Part shown: piece by piece, positions 26,259 through 35,778 of the stretch | How the letters are laid out: every line of letters starts with the position of its first letter | Position numbering within the stretch: the stretch's first letter is position 1 | Assembly: GCF_019880405.1 (NCBI RefSeq) | Contig: NZ_CP082269.1 | Span: 1,860,001-1,924,000 of the forward strand | DNA from: Enterobacter sp. C2 | GTDB lineage: Bacteria; Pseudomonadota; Gammaproteobacteria; Enterobacterales; Enterobacteriaceae | Direction: 5' to 3' | Length of the DNA stretch: 64,000 bases | The notes under the pieces: generated by a model | What the model was told of the DNA's origin: nothing | The model's input: the letters and a program-made list of their open reading frames with translations, nothing else | Database searches by the model: none | Translations under genes and position numbers: made by a program

Positions 26259-27425
26259 ATGAAAATCAACTTTCCCCTGCTGGCCCTGGCGATTGGGGCA
26301 TTTGGCATCGGTACCACCGAGTTCTCCCCGATGGGCCTGCTGCCGACGATCGCTCGTGGGGTAGATGTCTCTATACCGGCAGCGGGGATGCTTATTAGCG
26401 CCTATGCCATTGGCGTGATGGTGGGTGCGCCGCTGATGACGCTGCTGCTCTCCCATCGCGCGCGCCGTAGCGCGCTGATCTTCCTGATGGCCATCTTTAC
26501 CCTGGGCAACGTGCTGTCCGCACTCTCTCCTGACTACACCACCCTGATGCTGTCGCGCATTCTCACCAGCCTTAATCACGGGGCCTTCTTTGGTTTGGGA
26601 TCGGTCGTGGCAGCCAGCCTTGTGCCCAAAGAGAAGCAGGCCAGCGCGGTGGCTACCATGTTTATGGGGCTGACCATCGCCAACATCGGCGGCGTGCCGG
26701 CGGCGACATGGCTAGGTGAAACCATCGGCTGGCGAATGTCGTTCCTTGCTACGGCGGGCCTCGGGGTGATCTCGATGCTGAGTCTGTTCTTCTCTCTGCC
26801 AAAAGGCAGCGCCGGGCAGCGTCCGGATGTACGCAAAGAGCTGGCCGTGCTGGTACGTCCCCAGGTGCTGTCGGCTTTACTGACCACCGTGCTCGGCGCA
26901 GGGGCGATGTTTACGCTCTATACCTACATCGCACCGGTACTGCATGAGATTACCCATGCCACACCGTTGTTTGTTACTGCCATGCTGGTGCTGATTGGGG
27001 TCGGTTTCTCCATCGGCAACTATCTGGGCGGCAAGCTGGCGGATCGTTCCGTAAACGGTACCCTTAAAGGCTTTTTCCTGCTGCTGATCGTTATCATGCT
27101 GGCAATCCCGCTGCTGGCACGTAACGAACTGGGCGCGGCGGTGAGCATGGTCATCTGGGGTGCAGCGACCTTTGCCGTGGTGCCACCGCTGCAAATGCGC
27201 GTGATGCGCGTGGCCCATGAGGCGCCAGGCCTGTCGTCCTCAGTGAATATCGGTGCCTTCAACCTGGGCAATGCGCTGGGCGCAGCGGCGGGTGGGGCGG
27301 TGATCTCCGGCGGGCTGGGATATAGCGTGGTACCGGTGACCGGGGCGCTGATTGCGGCGCTGGCGCTGCTGCTGGTGCTGGTCTCCGGACGTGGCAACGT
27401 CGAACGCGAATACGCGGTGGAGTAA
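26259..27425 (+). CDS. ydhP: MFS transporter YdhP
   Basis: The 388-residue protein is nearly identical in layout to E. coli YdhP (389). It has twelve membrane segments and the arabinose-efflux/DHA1 type beginning MKINFPLLALAIGAFGIG. The substrate is unknown; related proteins export sugars or drugs. CTGGAG lies upstream of the ATG. It converges on mepH with only 35 bases between stops. Confidence 0.94.
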   Translation: MKINFPLLALAIGAFGIGTTEFSPMGLLPTIARGVDVSIPAAGMLISAYAIGVMVGAPLMTLLLSHRARRSALIFLMAIFTLGNVLSALSPDYTTLMLSRILTSLNHGAFFGLGSVVAASLVPKEKQASAVATMFMGLTIANIGGVPAATWLGETIGWRMSFLATAGLGVISMLSLFFSLPKGSAGQRPDVRKELAVLVRPQVLSALLTTVLGAGAMFTLYTYIAPVLHEITHATPLFVTAMLVLIGVGFSIGNYLGGKLADRSVNGTLKGFFLLLIVIMLAIPLLARNELGAAVSMVIWGAATFAVVPPLQMRVMRVAHEAPGLSSSVNIGAFNLGNALGAAAGGAVISGGLGYSVVPVTGALIAALALLLVLVSGRGNVEREYAVE

Positions 27426-27426
27426 T

Positions 27427-27455
27427 GAAAAGCCCTGCCAGACAATGGCAGGGCT
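27427..27455 (-). terminator. Terminator of mepH
   Basis: A perfect 10-bp stem AGCCCTGCCA/TGGCAGGGCT with a five-base loop is followed by TTTT on the minus strand. On the plus strand the following bases are AAAG, so it serves mepH rather than ydhP. Confidence 0.85.
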
Positions 27456-27460
27456 AAAGA

Positions 27461-28306
27461 TTAACGAAGGGTTTTCGAGGTCATCACCCGGCGCGCGCCC
27501 ACGTAGTGGCGCTGCCAGTAATCTTCGCTCAGGGAGGTGATCTGAATATCCTGGCCGCTGCGCGGAGACTGGATGAATTTACCGTTACCGACGTAAACGC
27601 CGACGTGATCGGCTGTGCCGCGACCCTGGGTACGGAAGAAGACCAGATCGCCGCTCTGCAACTCACCGGTGTTGACCGGGGAAGCATCACGCAGGTGATA
27701 CATCTCATTGGCCGTCCGTGGGATGCGGAACTTGACCAGATCTTTATAGGCGTAATAGACCAGACCGCTGCAGTCAAAGCCGGTACGCGGGGAGGATCCA
27801 CCCCAGCGATAAGGCTTGCCGATCTGATCCATCAGTTTATTCATGGCAGTTTTCTGCGCTTTTAGCATCCGCGCCTTATGCAGATCCGCCAGCGTCTCTG
27901 GTTTGCCGCCTTTTACCTTCACGCAGCGTGCCTTGTGGCCTTTGCGCGCAGTACATTTTTCCGCGATAGCGACGGAGGCAATTTTATCTGGGCTGGTTTT
28001 TGTGTGGCGAGAGGCGATTTTACTGGCTTTCGCGCTACTTGACGCGCGCTTGGTGCTGGAGGAGGCGGTTTTAGCGGTGCTTGCCTTGGTGCTGGTTTTT
28101 TTCGTTGTGTTTTTTGCAGTGCCACTGCTTTTCTTTGAGGTCTTTTGGTTAGTGCTTTTACTCTTTCGCTCTGATGTTTTTGCCAAATGCGTTTTTTGCA
28201 CGGCAGAGGGCCGCGCCTGTTCTGACGCCCCGGCCAGCGGCGAGAACGTCAGCGAGGCAAAAACTAAAGCACAGAGCGTGATCGAGATTTTATTTATCCG
28301 CGCCAC
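27461..28306 (-). CDS. mepH: Murein DD-endopeptidase MepH (YdhO), NlpC/P60 family
   Basis: The start is the GTG at 28306, with AGGGGA upstream, because E. coli MepH begins at the aligned MARINRIS; the frame extends eight codons further. The 281-residue product has a signal peptide, a long Lys/Ser/Thr-rich low-complexity linker (~residues 35-130) and a C-terminal NlpC/P60 domain with catalytic Cys in TGFDCSGL and His in DHVGVYVG. In the periplasm it cleaves D-Ala-mDAP cross-links so new peptidoglycan can be inserted. In E. coli sodB lies between this gene and ydhP; here it does not. Confidence 0.94.
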   Translation of the reverse strand: MARINKISITLCALVFASLTFSPLAGASEQARPSAVQKTHLAKTSERKSKSTNQKTSKKSSGTAKNTTKKTSTKASTAKTASSSTKRASSSAKASKIASRHTKTSPDKIASVAIAEKCTARKGHKARCVKVKGGKPETLADLHKARMLKAQKTAMNKLMDQIGKPYRWGGSSPRTGFDCSGLVYYAYKDLVKFRIPRTANEMYHLRDASPVNTGELQSGDLVFFRTQGRGTADHVGVYVGNGKFIQSPRSGQDIQITSLSEDYWQRHYVGARRVMTSKTLR

Positions 28307-28641
28307 TGAGCAATCCCCTGAGTCAGTCAAGTAACGAATACGACATGCGTGTGATTTACAAAACTCGTCGATTCTAAAGCATAAAATGGCAAAAAGTTAA
28401 TAAACTTTTTCCATCACAGCGCTGTTTCGTTAGCAAGCGCAAAAAAAAGCATCAGTTATCGCGCTTTAACGCTCACGAGATGACCAGTTGTGAGGGCCCT
28501 GGCGCTAAGCAGCACAATTTTTACGGCAACTTTACCCTTCAGGCGATAAACTAACGGTTGGTGAACAAAATGTTATTTTACCTGCTGGTGTGAAAAGCTA
28601 GAATGTCACACCACGCCGTAAGACGTTAAGGAAGTAAGACA
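28307..28641. other. Divergent mepH-grxD intergenic region
   Basis: These 335 bases hold the promoters of two divergent genes. A candidate grxD promoter is listed separately. I see no ORF, tRNA or recognised operator. A loose inverted repeat AAGCGC/GCGCTT spans 28434-28465. Confidence 0.5.
28576..28604 (+). promoter_or_regulatory. Candidate sigma-70 promoter of grxD
   Basis: TTTTAC and TAGAAT are separated by 17 bases and end 37 bases before the grxD ATG. The -35 is only a fair match. The call rests on spacing and position. Confidence 0.4.
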
Positions 28642-28989
28642 ATGAGCACAACCGTAGAGAAAATTCAGCAGCAGATCGCTGAAAACCCGATCCTTCTGTA
28701 TATGAAAGGCTCCCCTAAGCTGCCGAGCTGCGGCTTCTCCGCCCAGGCCGTGCAGGCGCTCTCCGCGTGCGGCGAGCGTTTTGCCTATGTTGATATCCTG
28801 CAGAACCCGGACATCCGCGCTGAGCTGCCAAAATACGCTAACTGGCCGACCTTCCCGCAGCTGTGGGTTGACGGCGAACTGGTTGGCGGCTGCGATATCA
28901 TCATCGAGATGTACCAGCGCGGCGAGCTGCAGTCGCTGATCAAAGAGACGGCTGCGAAGCACAAAACCGAAGAGCCAGACGCAGAGTAA
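28642..28989 (+). CDS. grxD: Monothiol glutaredoxin GrxD (Grx4)
   Basis: The 115-residue protein has the monothiol CGFS active site at Cys30 and the glutathione-binding TFPQLWV and GGCDI motifs. Its length equals E. coli GrxD. It binds and transfers [2Fe-2S] clusters, as a homodimer or with BolA proteins, in the cytoplasm. AAGGAAG lies upstream. A strong terminator follows, after which the type VI secretion cluster begins. Confidence 0.97.
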   Translation: MSTTVEKIQQQIAENPILLYMKGSPKLPSCGFSAQAVQALSACGERFAYVDILQNPDIRAELPKYANWPTFPQLWVDGELVGGCDIIIEMYQRGELQSLIKETAAKHKTEEPDAE

Positions 28990-29026
28990 GCGTTACCTCT
29001 TGCATAAACGCCTTTCGAACAGATGA

Positions 29027-29061
29027 AGCCAGACAGTTAAACAACTGCCTGGCTTTTTTTT
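29027..29061 (+). terminator. Terminator of grxD
   Basis: The stem AGCCAGaCAGTT/AACTGcCTGGCT (one mismatch) is followed by eight T. It separates the backbone from the T6SS cluster. Confidence 0.92.
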
Positions 29062-29290
29062 ACATACCCTGATGCATTTATATCAGCGGTAAATTAAATA
29101 CCCTATATCATTTCCGTTTGTTTCAATTTTTAATATTTTAATTATCTCTCGAGTCAAATTCCGAATTTTATAAAAGGGCGCTTTCTTTGCTTTACGCTGC
29201 GCAGAATCAGGCGTAAATAGTAATGCGTCCGTTTACCTGGCGGAATTATAACCCGCCAGGGCTCTTAATTAATTCAGGAGATAAATATAT
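29062..29290. other. T6SS upstream region
   Basis: This very AT-rich leader (about 29080-29170) should contain the promoter of the + strand T6SS operon. AT-richness would suit H-NS silencing, which is common for T6SS genes, but I identify no specific regulator site. It includes the inverted repeat at 29236-29260 and the AGGAG for tssB. Confidence 0.5.
29236..29260 (+). promoter_or_regulatory. Perfect 8-bp inverted repeat before tssB
   Basis: CCTGGCGG and CCGCCAGG are separated by nine AT-rich bases, 30 bases before the tssB start. No T-run follows directly, so an operator or a leader hairpin seems more likely than a full terminator. The function is unproven. Confidence 0.5.
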
Positions 29291-29788
29291 ATGTCTGAAT
29301 CATTTCAGAACGAGATACCTCGTGCGCGCGTCAATATAAAGTTGGATCTTGTTACGGGGGGCGCTCAGAAAAAAGTTGAGCTGCCGTTAAAGCTCCTGAG
29401 CGTGGGTGATTTCAGCAATGGCAAGGCTGAAGGCCCACTTTCCGAGCGTGATAAAATAAACATCAATAAAAATAATTTTAACAGCGTCCTGGCCGATCTT
29501 AATCCCCGAATCAATCTCACCGTTAAAAACACCCTCGTGGACGACGGCTCAGAAGAGAACGTGCAGCTCTCTTTTCAGCATATGAAGGACTTTGAGCCCG
29601 AGGCCGTGGCGCGCCAGATACCCCAGCTGCGGGCCATGCTCTCTATGCGTAACCTGCTACGCGATTTGAAATCCAATCTGCTTGATAACGCCACTTTCCG
29701 AAAAGAACTCGAAACCATTTTAAAAGACCCGACGCTTTCCGATGAGCTACGCAGCGAGCTGAATGCGCTCGCCCCGACCCGCGCTTAA
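29291..29788 (+). CDS. tssB: T6SS contractile sheath small subunit TssB (VipA)
   Basis: The 165-residue protein has the VipA/ImpB layout, beginning FQNEIPRARVNIKLDL. TssB pairs with TssC to build the cytoplasmic contractile sheath around the Hcp tube. It is first in the operon, with AGGAG ten bases before the ATG. tssC follows after 43 bases. Confidence 0.97.
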   Translation: MSESFQNEIPRARVNIKLDLVTGGAQKKVELPLKLLSVGDFSNGKAEGPLSERDKININKNNFNSVLADLNPRINLTVKNTLVDDGSEENVQLSFQHMKDFEPEAVARQIPQLRAMLSMRNLLRDLKSNLLDNATFRKELETILKDPTLSDELRSELNALAPTRA

Positions 29789-29831
29789 TTATCAAAACGT
29801 CTTTTAACGGAATAATAACGAGTAAATGCTT

Positions 29832-31376
29832 ATGTCAGTTAATAATGAATCCCAGAATCTGGCGGGTAGCGCCACAGCGGTAAAAACAGGGCTGCAGGGC
29901 GGGGTATATGCCTCGCTGTTTGAAAAAATTAATTTAACGCCGGTAGCTGAACTCGGTGATGTAAACGGGTTTGATGATAATACCGTGATGGCCGAAACCT
30001 CTGCGGATGCGCGCGTCACTGCCGCAGTAAAAGTATTTATGCAGTGTCTGCAAAAATCCGGGCAGACGGTAGAGAAACTGGATAAAACCATCCTCGACCA
30101 CCATATTGCGGAGCTGGATTTTCAGATTGGCCGTCAGCTTGATGAGGTCATGCATCATGAAGATTTTCAGCGCACGGAGAGCATCTGGCGGGGCCTGAAA
30201 TCGCTGGTGGATAAAACCGACTTTCGTCAGAACGTCAAGCTGGAACTGCTCGACTTATCCAAAGAGGAGTTGCGTCAGGACTTCGAGGACTCCCCGGAAA
30301 TCATCCAGAGCGGGCTGTACAAGCAGACCTATATCGCGGAATACGACACCCCCGGTGGAGAACCCATTGCTGCCGTGATCTCCGCCTGGGAGTTTGATGC
30401 CTCCGCGCAGGATGTGGCGCTGATGCGTAACATATCGAAGGTCGCCGCCGCCGCCCACATGCCGTTTATTGGCTCCGCAGGGCCGAGATTCTTCTTAAAA
30501 GAGAATATGGAGCAGGTAGCAGCCATCAAGGATATCGGTAACTACTTCGACCGCGCGGAGTACATCAAATGGAAATCCTTCCGCGAAACCGATGACTCCC
30601 GCTACCTCGGTCTGGTGATGCCGCGCGTGCTGGGGCGTCTTCCGTACGGCCCGGATACCGTTCCGGTGCGCAGCTTCAACTACGTTGAGCAGGTCAAAGG
30701 CCCGGATCACGATAAATACCTGTGGACCAACGCCTCGTTCGCGTTCGCCGCCAATATGGTGAAAAGCTTCATCAATAACGGCTGGTGCGTGCAGATCCGT
30801 GGCCCACAGGCTGGCGGTGCCGTGCAGGACCTGCCCATCCATCTGTACGATCTCGGCACCGGTAACCAGGTGAAGATCCCCTCTGAGGTGATGATCCCGG
30901 AAACCCGCGAGTTTGAGTTCGCCAATCTTGGTTTCATCCCGCTCTCTTACTACAAGAACCGCGACTACGCCTGCTTCTTCTCGGCGAACTCCACCCAAAA
31001 ACCGGCGCTGTATGACACGGCAGATGCCACAGCCAACAGCCGCATCAATGCCCGCCTGCCATACATCTTCCTGCTGTCACGTATTGCGCACTACCTCAAG
31101 CTTATCCAGCGGGAAAACATCGGCACCACTAAGGATCGCCGCCTGCTTGAGCTGGAGCTCAACACCTGGGTACGCGGTCTGGTCACCGAGATGACCGATC
31201 CGGGCGATGCGCTACAGGCCTCGCATCCGCTGCGCGATGCAAAAGTGGTGGTGGAAGATATCGAGGACAATCCCGGTTTCTTCCGCGTGAAGCTCTACGC
31301 GGTTCCGCATTTCCAGGTGGAAGGCATGGACGTCAATCTGTCGCTGGTCTCTCAGATGCCGAAGGCGAAAGCGTAA
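29832..31376 (+). CDS. tssC: T6SS contractile sheath large subunit TssC (VipB)
   Basis: The start is taken at 29832 (MSVNNES); an in-frame ATG six bases earlier is equally possible, and the ribosome site is weak for both. The 514-residue protein is the VipB/ImpC family sheath protein. It contains the conserved region around VALMRNISKVAAAAHMPFI and ends with the sheath handshake domain. The C-terminus is where ClpV pulls on contracted sheaths. Confidence 0.96.
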   Translation: MSVNNESQNLAGSATAVKTGLQGGVYASLFEKINLTPVAELGDVNGFDDNTVMAETSADARVTAAVKVFMQCLQKSGQTVEKLDKTILDHHIAELDFQIGRQLDEVMHHEDFQRTESIWRGLKSLVDKTDFRQNVKLELLDLSKEELRQDFEDSPEIIQSGLYKQTYIAEYDTPGGEPIAAVISAWEFDASAQDVALMRNISKVAAAAHMPFIGSAGPRFFLKENMEQVAAIKDIGNYFDRAEYIKWKSFRETDDSRYLGLVMPRVLGRLPYGPDTVPVRSFNYVEQVKGPDHDKYLWTNASFAFAANMVKSFINNGWCVQIRGPQAGGAVQDLPIHLYDLGTGNQVKIPSEVMIPETREFEFANLGFIPLSYYKNRDYACFFSANSTQKPALYDTADATANSRINARLPYIFLLSRIAHYLKLIQRENIGTTKDRRLLELELNTWVRGLVTEMTDPGDALQASHPLRDAKVVVEDIEDNPGFFRVKLYAVPHFQVEGMDVNLSLVSQMPKAKA

Positions 31377-31391
31377 CGCACAGGAGGTGCG

Positions 31392-32729
31392 ATGAAGACA
31401 GAACGACCGCTATGGGCAAGGGGACAGATGATCTCGCCGCAGCATTTTCAGCATCAGGCGGCGCTTACCGCCTGGTCCGCAGAGAGTATCGCCCGGATGG
31501 GGGCGCTGAATCCCTGGGGAATAGAGTATGTGGAATTTGACGCCTCCCTGCTGGCGCAGGGGCGGTTGAAAGCCAGCCACCTGTATGTGCGTTATGCCGA
31601 CGGCACTCTTATCGATACCGATAATGCGGATCCCTTGCCGCCAGTGCTGGTGCTTCCCGAACGCAGCGAGCTGACGGTGGTGCTGGCGTTGCCGCACGAG
31701 CATGCAAATGGCGGCAACTGCCTGCGTCCGGACGATAAACAGGCGCGCCCGGTGCGCTGGCGACTTGGCTGGCGGGAGGTACGAAACCGTTATGGTGACG
31801 ACAGCCGCCAGATCGCGGTGATGCTGCCGGAACTGACGCTGCGTGCAGCGGACGAGGATAACGGTGACTACCAGACGCTGACCGTTGCCCGCTTGTTTCG
31901 TGACAATCAGGGTAACTGGATGCAGGACAGCGCCTTTGTTCCACCGCTGTTGAGCGTCCAGGCCAGCCGCTGGCTAACGGATCGACTGGCGCAGTTACTG
32001 AATCAGCTGCGCATTCGCCTGCAACGGCTAATGGCGATGCGCCGTGAGAGCAACGAGCGGATGGCGGACTTTGCGGTGGCGGACGTGTCGCTGTTCTGGC
32101 TGCTGAATGCCCTGAACCATGCGGAGCCGGTGCTGAGTCATTTTATGCGCCATCCGCAGGTGCATCCCGAACGCCTCTACGAGGTGTTGGCGGGGCTGGC
32201 CGGTAGCCTGCTGACCTTTTCGCTTGCGCATACCACGGCTGATATTCCGGTTTACCGTCACGAGCAGTTAACGGCGGTATTCCCGCCGCTGTTTGACCTG
32301 CTGGGCGTGCTGCTGGAGGCCAGCCTGCCCTCCCGGGTCGTGGCGATTGAGATGGTCAAGGATGCCCGGCGCAAACGCTGGCATGCCCGCCTGCACGATC
32401 CGAGGCTGCGTGAGGATGCCGATTTTTATCTCTCAGTGCGTTCCGCATTACCGGTAGCGCAGCTGCTGGAGCTGTTTCCGCAGCAGTGCAAGGTGGGCAG
32501 CCCCGATGAAGTCGACAGAGTGGTCAATGGCTCGCGGCCCGGTGTTCCGCTGCGTGCAATGAGCCATGTTCCGGCGGCAATCCCGCTGCGTCTGGAAAAT
32601 CAGTATTTCAGCCTTGATATGGCCCATCCGGCAGCGCAGGCCATGCTGGCGGAAGGAAGCTGCGTGTTTTACGTCTCCGGGCTGCTGGGCGAGCCGGATC
32701 TTGAACTCTGGGCGGTGCTGCGTTCATGA
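31392..32729 (+). CDS. tssK: T6SS baseplate protein TssK
   Basis: The 445-residue protein belongs to the TssK/ImpJ/VasE family, beginning RPLWARGQMISPQHFQHQ. TssK is a trimer that links the baseplate wedge (TssF, TssG, TssE) to the membrane complex (TssL, TssM). CAGGAGGTGCG precedes the ATG. The stop overlaps tssL by four bases. Confidence 0.96.
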   Translation: MKTERPLWARGQMISPQHFQHQAALTAWSAESIARMGALNPWGIEYVEFDASLLAQGRLKASHLYVRYADGTLIDTDNADPLPPVLVLPERSELTVVLALPHEHANGGNCLRPDDKQARPVRWRLGWREVRNRYGDDSRQIAVMLPELTLRAADEDNGDYQTLTVARLFRDNQGNWMQDSAFVPPLLSVQASRWLTDRLAQLLNQLRIRLQRLMAMRRESNERMADFAVADVSLFWLLNALNHAEPVLSHFMRHPQVHPERLYEVLAGLAGSLLTFSLAHTTADIPVYRHEQLTAVFPPLFDLLGVLLEASLPSRVVAIEMVKDARRKRWHARLHDPRLREDADFYLSVRSALPVAQLLELFPQQCKVGSPDEVDRVVNGSRPGVPLRAMSHVPAAIPLRLENQYFSLDMAHPAAQAMLAEGSCVFYVSGLLGEPDLELWAVLRS

Positions 32730-33394
32730 AAAAGGATATTGATATTGACACCCTGCTGGAGAACACCTGGCTGATCGTCACCGAGCTGCGTTACGGGGCC
32801 GTGCTGGCTGAAGGCGAAGGGGAGATGCTCTGGCAGCGCTGCGTGGAGGATATTACGCAGGTGATGGCGCAGCTAGAGCAGGCCGGAATGAGCGAGACCG
32901 ATCGCCAGAATATTCTCTATGCGTGGTGCGCGCTGCTGGATGAAACCGCCAAGGGACGAGAAGGTGAGGATGATGCCTGTATTGTCTGGTACGACCGTCC
33001 GCTACAGGCAAAATACTTCGGCACCATGGACGCCGGGGATGCGTTGTACGAGCGGATACGGCAGGTTTTGCGTGAGCCCGCGCCGGATAGCGCGGTGCTA
33101 ACCTGCTTTCATCGGGTGCTGGCGCTGGGGTTTAAGGGCAGCTATGCCACGCTGAACGACTCCGCGCGTGAGCAGATGGTTCGGGCGCTGGCCGAGCGCG
33201 TCCCGCCGTTGAGTTTTGCGTCAAACATACCGCTTCTGGCCACGGTTTCCGGCGGTCGCAGCGTGCGTGAAAGGTTACGCCACTGGCCGGTGTGTATCGG
33301 TCTGTCCGCCATTGTGGTGGCGGCGCTGTGGCTGGGGCTTAATCACTGGCTTGATGGGCTGGTGACATCTCTGCTGCCGGGGGCGGGAAAATGA
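32726..33394 (+). CDS. tssL: T6SS membrane complex protein TssL (DotU/ImpK)
   Basis: The 222-residue protein has a cytoplasmic helical DotU domain (residues ~1-180) and one C-terminal membrane span (WPVCIGLSAIVVAALWLGL). TssL recruits the baseplate to the inner membrane with TssM and TssJ. It has no peptidoglycan-binding domain itself; the next gene, overlapping by four bases, supplies one. Confidence 0.95.
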   Translation: MKKDIDIDTLLENTWLIVTELRYGAVLAEGEGEMLWQRCVEDITQVMAQLEQAGMSETDRQNILYAWCALLDETAKGREGEDDACIVWYDRPLQAKYFGTMDAGDALYERIRQVLREPAPDSAVLTCFHRVLALGFKGSYATLNDSAREQMVRALAERVPPLSFASNIPLLATVSGGRSVRERLRHWPVCIGLSAIVVAALWLGLNHWLDGLVTSLLPGAGK

Positions 33395-35097
33395 GCGTGC
33401 GCCAGCAGCGCCTGGTATGGCTGTGGGGCGGTTTGCTCGCGGCGCTGCTGTGCCTGCTGTTCTTACCCCTGACGGCCGGTGAACGCGGTTTTACCCTTCT
33501 GCTGACAATGACTGTCGTTCTTGCTGGTCTGGTTTCTGCTGGTCACCATCCGGGTGGTGTGGCGGAGGGTGAGGGTGAACTGAAGGAGCTGCCGGAAGCG
33601 CCATACCGCCTGCCGGTAGTGTTGGTTTGCGGCGACACGCTGGACTGGCCGGGCGAGGGCACACTATACCGTACCGCGCAGGGCTGCTGGGTGAAGGTGT
33701 CCACAGCACAACTGCGACAGACGGTGCGCCATCTGCTCTGGCAGCGCCCGGAGCTGGTAGCGCAACTGGCGGTGATGATCATTGTCCGTCCGCAGCAGCA
33801 TAACGATGAAGCGATGCTCATTACCCGCCTGCATGAGCTGCGCTGGCAGCTTGCGCAGGTGCGGCGCGATACCCGACGCACGGTGCCACTGCTGCTGACC
33901 AGCGCCGTTGCGGGGGCATCTGTCGCGGAAACGCTGTGGCAGTCAGTTCAGGCGGGGGGTGCGCTTCAGGTCTGGCAGGCGGATCGTGCCCCGAGCAGCA
34001 TTACCCACTGGCTTTCGCAGGGCGATAACACCTCCCGCCTGCGGGCGCAGGTGAGAGTGAACGCGCAAGCCCGCTATATGGCGGAAGCGGTGTTACCGGC
34101 GCTGACGGCGAACTCGCCGGACATGCCGCCTGCGGTGCCTGCAATGGTGCTCTACCACCAGGCTCCGTCGACCGCTGTGCCTGCGCTGGCAGACTCTCTC
34201 TGGTCTTGCTGGCTGGCGCGCCATACCACGCTCAATCAGCTTCCGGGCTGGCAGCCGGGCACGGTATCGCCAGGCGATGCGCCCCTCCCGGATTTTATTC
34301 TGCCGCTGTTGCCGCAGGGTGGCGGTGCCACGCCGCGTAACCGGACGCAGCGCTGGGCGTTCTCTCTCTTCACTCTGGCCGTACTGGTTGCGCTGTGCAG
34401 CAGTGCATGGAACAACCGTCAGCTGCTGCACCGGCTCGCCTTTGATATCTCGAACTATTACCGAATTAGCATGACGGACACCGTGCCGAAAGCCAGGGCG
34501 GTGGCTCGGCTGCGTAACGATGTGGCGTTACTCAATAGCTGGTCTCGTAACGGCGAGCCGATGCGCTACGGGCTGGGGCTATATCGGGGGGAGCGGCTGC
34601 GCCCGACGGTACTGGCCGCCATTCAGACATACGTTCCGCCACCCCCTCCGCCGCGGGCGATCAACAAGGTGATCCAGGGTCCGCAGACGGTACGTCTCGA
34701 CAGCATGTCGCTGTTTGCTACCGGCCAGTGGCAGTTGAAACCCGGCTCCACAAAGGTGCTGGTCAATGCGCTGGTCGGTATTAAGGCCAGGCCCGGCTGG
34801 CTGATCGTGGTCGCAGGCCATACCGACAGTATCGGGGATGAAAAACCTAACCAGATCCTCTCTCTGAAACGCGCCGAATCGGTCCGCAACTGGATGCGTG
34901 ACACGGGCAGCGTGCCGGAGAGCTGTTTTGCGGTACAGGGCTATGGCGAAAGCCGCCCGGTCGCAACCAATGACACGCCGGAAGGCCGGGCGCTGAACCG
35001 GCGTGTCGACATCAGTCTGGTGCCGCAGGCCGATGCCTGCCGGATGCCGGACACCCCCCCTTTGTCACCCCAACAGGGCGACGCTAATAAGCAATAA
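33391..35097 (+). CDS. T6SS-associated inner membrane OmpA-family protein (TagL-like)
   Basis: The 568-residue protein has two N-terminal membrane spans (about 8-30 and 34-50), a middle domain starting YRLPVVLVCGDTLDWPGEG, another span near 318-335, a proline run (PPPPPP, ~412) and a C-terminal OmpA domain. The peptidoglycan-binding motif is GHTDSIGD...NQILSLKRAESV, near 475-500. It probably anchors the TssL/TssM complex to the cell wall, as TagL does elsewhere. The middle domain recalls the degenerate P-loop domain of TssM in the same operon. The exact family name is uncertain. Confidence 0.85.
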   Translation: MSVRQQRLVWLWGGLLAALLCLLFLPLTAGERGFTLLLTMTVVLAGLVSAGHHPGGVAEGEGELKELPEAPYRLPVVLVCGDTLDWPGEGTLYRTAQGCWVKVSTAQLRQTVRHLLWQRPELVAQLAVMIIVRPQQHNDEAMLITRLHELRWQLAQVRRDTRRTVPLLLTSAVAGASVAETLWQSVQAGGALQVWQADRAPSSITHWLSQGDNTSRLRAQVRVNAQARYMAEAVLPALTANSPDMPPAVPAMVLYHQAPSTAVPALADSLWSCWLARHTTLNQLPGWQPGTVSPGDAPLPDFILPLLPQGGGATPRNRTQRWAFSLFTLAVLVALCSSAWNNRQLLHRLAFDISNYYRISMTDTVPKARAVARLRNDVALLNSWSRNGEPMRYGLGLYRGERLRPTVLAAIQTYVPPPPPPRAINKVIQGPQTVRLDSMSLFATGQWQLKPGSTKVLVNALVGIKARPGWLIVVAGHTDSIGDEKPNQILSLKRAESVRNWMRDTGSVPESCFAVQGYGESRPVATNDTPEGRALNRRVDISLVPQADACRMPDTPPLSPQQGDANKQ

Positions 35098-35110
35098 GTG
35101 GAGATACACA

Positions 35111-35602
35111 ATGGCAATTCCAGTTTATCTGTGGCTGAAAGACGATGGCGGTGCGGACATCAAGGGTTCCGTCGATGTGAAGGATCGTGAGGGCAGCATC
35201 GAAGTTGTCGCCCAGGAGCACGATCTCTACATCCCCACTGACAACAACACCGGCAGGCTGACCGGCACGCGCATCCACACGCCGTTCAAATTCACCAAAG
35301 AGATCGACTCATCCAGCCCCTACCTCTACAAGGCGGTGACCACCGGCCAGACCCTCAAATCTGCCGAGTTCAAGTGGTACAAGATCAACGATGCGGGTCA
35401 GGAGGTGGAGTACTTCAACACCAGGCTGGAGAACGTGAAGGTGGTGAAAGTGAACCCGCTAATGCACGACATCAAAGATCCGGCCAAAGAGAAGCATAAC
35501 CACCTGGAGCAGATCGAGCTGCGTTACGAAAAAATCACCTGGACCTATAAGGACGGCAACATCATTCATTCCGACTCATGGAACGAACGGGCTACCGCAT
35601 AA
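35111..35602 (+). CDS. hcp: T6SS tube protein Hcp (TssD)
   Basis: The start is the ATG at 35111 (MAIPVYLWLKDDGG), behind GTGGAG; a longer frame overlaps the previous gene and is not believed. The 163-residue protein forms hexameric rings that stack into the tube fired through the sheath, and carries small effectors in its lumen. It is followed by 176 bases before clpV, which include an inverted-repeat-like CAGACGGTTTTCCGTCTG at about 35612. Confidence 0.97.
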   Translation: MAIPVYLWLKDDGGADIKGSVDVKDREGSIEVVAQEHDLYIPTDNNTGRLTGTRIHTPFKFTKEIDSSSPYLYKAVTTGQTLKSAEFKWYKINDAGQEVEYFNTRLENVKVVKVNPLMHDIKDPAKEKHNHLEQIELRYEKITWTYKDGNIIHSDSWNERATA

Positions 35603-35778
35603 CCCCCCCGGCAGACGGTTTTCCGTCTGCTGTTTTTGTTTTCTGAGCGGCCAGCTGCGGGCTGCTGAGCAAACAAAAACACAATTTGATACCGACCTCG
35701 TGCGCTTTGGTCTCCTGAACAACAGGAAACAGCGATGGGCGGTAGCGTGTCCAGGAACCGATAAATAGAGAGAGAGTC

